Below, piece after piece: positions 53,359-64,000 of a stretch of 64,000 nucleotides of DNA. The notes below the pieces were generated by a model that saw nothing but the letters and a program-made list of their open reading frames with translations, ran no database searches and was not told the DNA's origin. Origin of the DNA: Baylisascaris procyonis (Eukaryota > Nematoda > Chromadorea > Rhabditida > Ascarididae); NCBI GenBank assembly GCA_037389465.1, contig JAZARR010000197.1, forward strand, positions 8,705,501 to 8,769,500. Direction: 5' to 3'. Made by a program: the position numbers and the translations under genes. Position 1 is the stretch's first letter, and each line of letters starts with the position of its first letter.

Positions 53359-56102
53359 ACATCTGCTGGGCGGTCGTTTGATCTATCTATATGCTCTTGA
53401 CCTTTTTTGATTCAACTTGTACGGCCCACTCTTCCGCTTGATCTATAGCCGGCTGGTCTACCTTGCATTTGCAGCATTGATATATTTGGGCAATTTCGGA
53501 ATGTCTCCATTACTTCCGGTTAACGAATAATTGTTTTATGCTCTCCTTACTGGGGTTTCTAACATCAAATTATTTGAGAATATGCGAAAATGCTTCATTT
53601 ATATTGCTTCTCGCGAAACTTAGCGCTGCCCGTAACATCCGAATTATACTACCAGGCTCGAAATTTTTAATATGGAATCATTGAAAAACCGTAGGTTCTT
53701 TTGTTGCTTTTTATAAAATTGCTTGCAACTGGTCGACGTTATCAGAAACATTTCACTTTGCACCTCCCTATGGTCGACAGGGCATAACTTATAGGTGGCC
53801 AAAATATAATGCAAGACCTACAATGTCCTATATAGTTTCCAGTTTCGTTTTACGCCAACCACGATCTTCTTATTACTGATTTCGCTAATGCACCATTTAT
53901 TGAGCTTCTAAACTGCTGCTGAGTCGTTGCAATTTGCATACTGTTGTTGCTCGTACGAATGAAATGTCTCTTCGCCTTAATCATAGCTTCTAAAATATTT
54001 CACTCCTTCTTGCTGTTCATGCTCTCACAATGTTCTATGTTTCTCTACTTTGCGATATTGAAATGCAGATGAATAAAAAGAAATAAAATATAAATATGGG
54101 GAATGCAATTCACTTCAACTCAGGCTGTATGCGATTTGCTGTTGTGCTTGGCCATTCTTTTTTTTTTTTTTTTAAAGAAGCATGAAGGACTTAAATTGGA
54201 GGAGAGTAAAAGCGGCAAGAAAGGCGGAGCTGTCAACTACATGATCTCTAGTCGTCCATGTAAATGTGCGACGCAGAGGGGTAGTGGTGGGTGGAGATGG
54301 ACAACCTTTATGCTCAAGTAATTGCGAGATCACTTTAATTCTGTCGTGTCATCTGGGAATCAATTAGTTTCACTGAGCATATCAGTTTTTCTAGAGGGCA
54401 TCTTTGTAGGGCACCTTATATGTCGTTATGGCGATGAGCTGCCATTTGTGGCAATGGTAATATATATTGTATGTTTCATATGGTTTCAATTTGTTTTATG
54501 CGCTCTCCTCGTAACGTAATCAATATGCGTTCTCATATAATAATAGTGCTCTTGACTCACTGATAGAAAGCGGCGATCCCTTTCTCTTTAGTCCTTTTTT
54601 TCAGTCCTTTTTGGGAAAATTGTGAGCCACAAGTTTTAGTGAATGTTTGGAAGTCACTTATTTACAGTATGTTTGAATTGAAAAGTTCTTATGCACAAAA
54701 AAAAAAAACGTCGCAAGAATCAATACTGCAAAAATGGTAATGCAATTTCATCAAATCGTTTTTTTTTTTGTTTTCCTCGGGAAATTTTCTTTGCTTCTCT
54801 CCCCCACTCTCGCCCTGTGAATATCTGTCTCTTTATAATGTCAACAGCTATCTATAATCATGAGTGAGAATATTTTCTGCAATAAAAGCGTTCGATTTCA
54901 GCGCTATGGTTTGCATCGATTTCAGCACTATGGTTTGCATATATGATCTTTGCTGATGTTGCAAGCTATAACTGTTTTTTTGTTGTTAATGATAGAGCAT
55001 TATGGCACATGCGGAATGATGCACATGAAATTATCTTCATTTGCGCGAATGCAGGCGATGATTACCTTTGCATTCAATGAGGCGACCGTCCATATTGACA
55101 AGCCGGCTGTCTCTCATTTTATTCTCGAGCTTTACATATGCTATGGGATTAAACTTATTCCACTCTTGAACGTTAGGGTCAAAAACTTTTTTATACGCAA
55201 TTGTCTAAATTTCTTCCTACTGAATGTGCTGAATAGAAACCTCATTCAGCTGTTCATGTTCACATATTTTGTGCACATTCCCGCATTTCATAGCATTAAA
55301 ATTAATTGATCTTAAATGCTGGTCTGCAATTTCCGTTAAGTTCAATGAGGCACAAAATCCGAACGAATCGTAAGAGGAAACCGACTGTCAGTAAGAAGCG
55401 AAGTTCGTGAAAATATGCACAAAAATAACCAAATGTAGCAAAAAGTTCATGTAGTTGGGTAAATTGTCCCACCTTTTTGGATTATTTGATGGTCATATAA
55501 CAGTGAGAGGTTCCTAAACCCGCTGTATGATCCTCTCACAAGTGAGATGTATATCTGTGTTAACAAAACACAGGTGTATGCCGTGTTGCAATTATTATAT
55601 CATAGGTTCGTACAATGAGAGCTGAAATTTTTGATACGGAATTCTTATACTATGGTATCTATCATGTAGAAAGCAGTATAGATGCCGTGACGATGGCCTC
55701 TTGTTTGCATAAAGAAGTAATGTGAATTTTGCTTGTTTTTGATGATTATAAAGCATAGACATATCTTAAATTGATGCATAAGCGAATAATCTCAATCTGA
55801 AAGCAACTCGTATAGCACACAATCATTCATATATTAATCGTCACTTTTCGATCATCTCAATTTTCTTACAGAAATATATCAACTAATAACTTAAACGATA
55901 TTTCAATTAGTCGAAATCTTTGAAATTCTAAAAAAACATAAAGGTTTTTGAAAAAAAAATTTTTGTGCGAGTTTTTGTGCTTAGCCATATAAAGAAATTC
56001 ATGCGTTGTAATTACGATTTATCAAGCATACATATCTATAGTAAAAATCACATATTCTATATTTGGATTACCCTAAATGAGCAATCATCAAATAACTGAT
56101 TA

Positions 56103-56103
56103 C

Positions 56104-56167
<64 letters not shown>
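56103..56167. repeat. (TA)n microsatellite
   Basis: About 63 bp of pure TA, 1 kb upstream of the receptor gene. Confidence 0.97.
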
Positions 56168-56170
<3 letters not shown>

Positions 56171-57080
56171 AATTGACTATACAACTTACTACAATCTCAA
56201 CTTCAAAGTATATACGTGAATTCTTTGATGCCAACGATAAGAACAATAGCGTGATATGAAAGCACAATAAACACTGATCCATTCCTAATAGATGAATGTT
56301 TCTCTATCAAACATTCAATGCATCACATTTTAAAAAAGGACTATACTATAAATCTACATGGTCATCTAAATGTACTATAAATAATGGTCATTCAAATAAT
56401 AGTCATGTATCGCTACAAATTTTTGGCATGTTATGCTAATATAGTCGGGCAAATTTTGTTTAATATTTATGATTCCACCTTCGGATACTTAGAAGAGATT
56501 CGCCATAGTGTAGCTAATGGTCAGCCTTTCGTAAATAGGAATTTTTTTAAAGTTTTGAAGTTGGAAAATTTTAAAATGAGTAAGAGAATGTTTGAAGGGT
56601 CATTGGAAATGAAAAAAAAAGATTCTTCTAAGCGATAATTCGATGATGATCCTGCAAGAAAAATTAAGACATCAGTTTTTTCCCTAAGGTCTTTTTCAAA
56701 TGAAAACAGGTGAGTTTGATTGTAGAATTTATAGTAATGCTATATGAATCGTATTTCAACATTTCATGGCGATTGAATTAATAATCCTTGGATGCGAGTA
56801 AACGAAAGCCGAATGATTCATACTGGTTTATTGTGTGCTGTCTTTCTGAGTGTAAAAATTAATTAACATTTATATCCCACAAAATCTGGATATCGCTTTG
56901 AAATAATTATAGACATTAAATTGTACAAACAATTTCGATTCTCTTTTCAACAATTATTTACTTCATTTGAAAATTATTGACTTCATTTTATCTCTTCGAA
57001 AAATCGTGTTCTAAGTTATATTTATATTCGTACACTTCATTCTCAATGAATATCGCTTTAATAGAAAAATTTCCCAATGA

Positions 57081-61435
<4,355 letters not shown>

Positions 61436-64000
61436 CAACATCTCCCACCTATTTAGCAATTATTTGTGAATCGACCGACATTCACTCTCGAATATGATAT
61501 GTCACTATTTTGTTGTCTTTTTTTTTGAGCAAGTTGATATGAGCAAATAACTCTTGTATCTCATTTAGTTAAATATTACAAGAGATAATATCTGCCGTAC
61601 ACATTTCAGACGAATAGGTCATTTTATTGTGCAGTTGCTGATAATTAATAACGATACCATATATACCTTCACAATGAGGGATTTAGTTTTTTAGCGGAAA
61701 TAATACTGTATCTCAAAAGTGGTCAATTACAGCATCCCTTTCTTATAGGAACCATATCACTTTGCTGTAGGAACAATTCAATTTTGAGATTATTTCATCA
61801 ATAAAAAGCATTCATTTGTGCATAAATTTCTTTGAGTACATTGTGAATACATCAATTTTTCCTCCTCCTATTCCTAATATTTTAAATTTATTTATTCGCA
61901 TTTGTATTTATATTTTAAATGTATTCGTAAAAATAAACATTTTAAATAAGTGTTTTTATTTCAATTTTATATTTAAACAAATATTCAATTTTATTTCAAA
62001 TATTTACATATGTAGAAAATTTTTTATTGAGATCGTAAAAAGAATGCCATTTCCAAACTGCTACTACTAAGCGGTATGAGATATTTGAGCAAACGCTCAA
62101 ATATTTGTGCTGTTATATTTTTAATTACACGATTGCTAAGATCATAAATGAGAAATTAATTATTCATCGATTGTCAACACTGACAGAGTTCTTTGCCTAA
62201 GTCATTTTTCAAAGGAGATGTTTCGATTGAAAAACGCAATTTGAGCAATTAGTTTTTTTTTTTTTCTTTTTTTGGATGCATGGCTCTCGTTTCAGTGATT
62301 ATAGGGATCGCTTTCCTTATCGGCCTGATATTTATAAGCCTCTACTAGCATGAAAAAAGATGAATACAGCAAAGAAATCGTAACTACGAAAAGAAATCTC
62401 GCTACTGTTTGTCTACAATTCATTTGTTTTAAAAGTAATTATTTAAACCCATAAATGCACCATTAATTAAAAACATGAGATTATTTAAGAACTATGAGTG
62501 CAAAATAAAATATAAAAATGAACAAGAAAATAGTGAAAATAGATCGTATTTGTAAAAAGATTCACCGTATGTCTGAAATGCACCGTATGTCTGAAATTCT
62601 ATCATTAAATAAGATCAGCGTTATTTCTTAATAATCTTTTGTTAAGAGATTATTCTCATTCATGAAGGAAAATTTATTGCTATGAATTTTGCAAGAATAT
62701 CATACAATATATTTCGACGATGAAAATCATATAACTTGAAATGCATTCAAATATGGCAGAAAGAAAAAAATTTCAATTCAACACAATACTAGTGTTCAAG
62801 CGTTTTTCAACTTATTTTATAAATCAATGATTATAAATTCAAACGTTGTAATGTTTGAATTTGTACCATTACATGACAAAGTAATTACATACTTAACGGA
62901 TGTACCATGACAAAGCACGTAGAACTTATGTACTAAAGAAAAAACTTTTTTAAGCCCTGAACAGTGTTTCCTATAATTGACGATTGAGGCTAATAGTATA
63001 CTTTTAAGTGTAGACATCTTTTTTTTTCGTAGCTAATTTCCACTAGCTACATGAAGAAGAATCAAGAAAAATCAATTTCATCAGTGTGCTTATATATAGA
63101 GTGAAATCTTCACATCTAACAGAATTAGGGAAGATAACTCTTTCGACGATTATAAGTTTGCGATGATCACCATATTTTTTGAATTTCATTGAGCACTTCT
63201 TAATATCCTCTGTGATCAGTTACTTCCGATCATAAAAAAAAAAACTCGCAATGTTCGTAATAAAATAGATCGTCGTTTTTTTTCTGTAATTTTATTAGTT
63301 TCCAAATAATGAAAAATAAAATCTCTAATGAATAATTTCATTTAATTCAATACTGATGAATTAGATTGCATTAAATTATTTTTTTTTAAATTTGTTCTTT
63401 GTTGAGATATAAATTATAAACGCAAATCTAACGAAGGCACATATGCACTCTGAGTATATTATGAGGCAATTGCCTTCTCCTTCTCTCTCATTGTTACGTT
63501 GCGTGAACTTCATATTATATGAGCTATTAACGTTTTAAAAGGTGAAACGCCTTTAGCATCTGCTACATTAAAATTGGAATGAAAGTATTCTTATGAAGGG
63601 CATTGAAGCCTATATTCGGAGGAAATGATAAGAAAAACTCTAGCAATCCTTAACAAAAACACTTGAAAATTTCAGATTCTTAAAAGAAAATAGTCTTACC
63701 TATTTGGGGATTAGTAAAGGTTAATTATAACGATTAATTTTCAAGAAAGATAGTAAATGCAGTTGAATGGACTCATTTAGAGTTTCAGTTTATTCCACAC
63801 AAATCGTTTAGTCAAAACAACACTATTTCCCTCTTAGATCACTTCTTAAAAAGTGTACAATGTGAAAATATTGACTCCGATTTTATTTCAAACAATATTG
63901 CCCAATATCTATGTCAAATTCCATTTTTTCTGAATCTGTGCAAATATTTCTTTGTTGGCAATGCAGTAAATTTGCTTAGATATTTAAGTTTTTTCATGAA
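61436..64000. other. AT-rich 3' flank, no gene recognised
   Basis: It contains the presumed receptor 3' UTR and a short perfect hairpin (ATATTTGAGC and GCTCAAATAT around AAAC, 62081-62104). An 18 bp direct duplication (CACCGTATGTCTGAAATG-like, about 62563-62599) is also present. I see no exon-like frame, tRNA or other RNA gene to the end of the window. Confidence 0.6.
61800..61805 (+). terminator. Possible polyadenylation signal for the receptor gene
   Basis: An AATAAA hexamer lies 364 nt after the receptor stop codon. In such AT-rich DNA this is weak evidence. Confidence 0.25.

Overview
The window looks like nuclear DNA of a parasitic nematode. It is strongly AT-rich (roughly 30% GC by eye, not counted). 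Exons are short, introns run from about 200 to 1400 bp, 3' splice sites mostly end in TTTCAG/TTTTAG, and the three recognisable proteins are nematode-like. The long introns and low GC are reminiscent of Spirurina (filarial/ascarid-type) nematodes rather than Caenorhabditis, but the species cannot be fixed from the sequence alone.

Region 1 (about 1-27,960, + strand) is almost entirely one gene, the ciliary rootlet coiled-coil protein rootletin (C. elegans che-10 / vertebrate CROCC). I could chain 37 exons in one consistent reading frame (5794 nt, about 1930 residues). The 5' end lies outside the window and the gene ends at a TGA at 27,959-27,961. Its introns hold microsatellites, a GC-rich island, a G-quadruplex-type tract and small degenerate repeats.

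Region 2 (27,962-34,891) is a 6.9 kb spacer with TA microsatellites, minisatellites and unassigned open frames. Region 3 (34,892-41,521, + strand) is the mitochondrial pyruvate dehydrogenase E1 alpha gene (pdha-1/PDHA1). It has 9 exons and 396 codons, with an intact thiamine pyrophosphate motif and both C-terminal-lobe regulatory phosphoserine positions. Good trans-splice-type acceptors lie just upstream of either possible start codon.

Region 4 (41,522-57,143) is a 15.6 kb stretch without a recognised gene but rich in repeats. It holds palindromic GATCTACC repeats, a 4 x 42 bp minisatellite, a large inverted-repeat (foldback) structure whose right arm looks like a MITE with 14 bp terminal inverted repeats, and two copies of a GC-richer dispersed repeat about 4 kb apart. 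Region 5 (57,144-61,435, + strand) is a complete 5-exon, 324-residue seven-transmembrane receptor resembling nematode chemoreceptor families. The last 2.5 kb shows nothing I can call.

No operon is evident: the gaps between genes are 6.9 and 15.6 kb. The only functional theme I can suggest is that rootletin and the receptor would both fit ciliated sensory neurons, while the PDH subunit is a housekeeping gene. I found no convincing new multi-gene system. The most unusual items are the foldback/MITE pair, the two-copy dispersed repeat with a partly conserved open frame, the octamer-rich palindromic block in the receptor intron, and G-rich tracts placed just before 3' splice sites in two genes.
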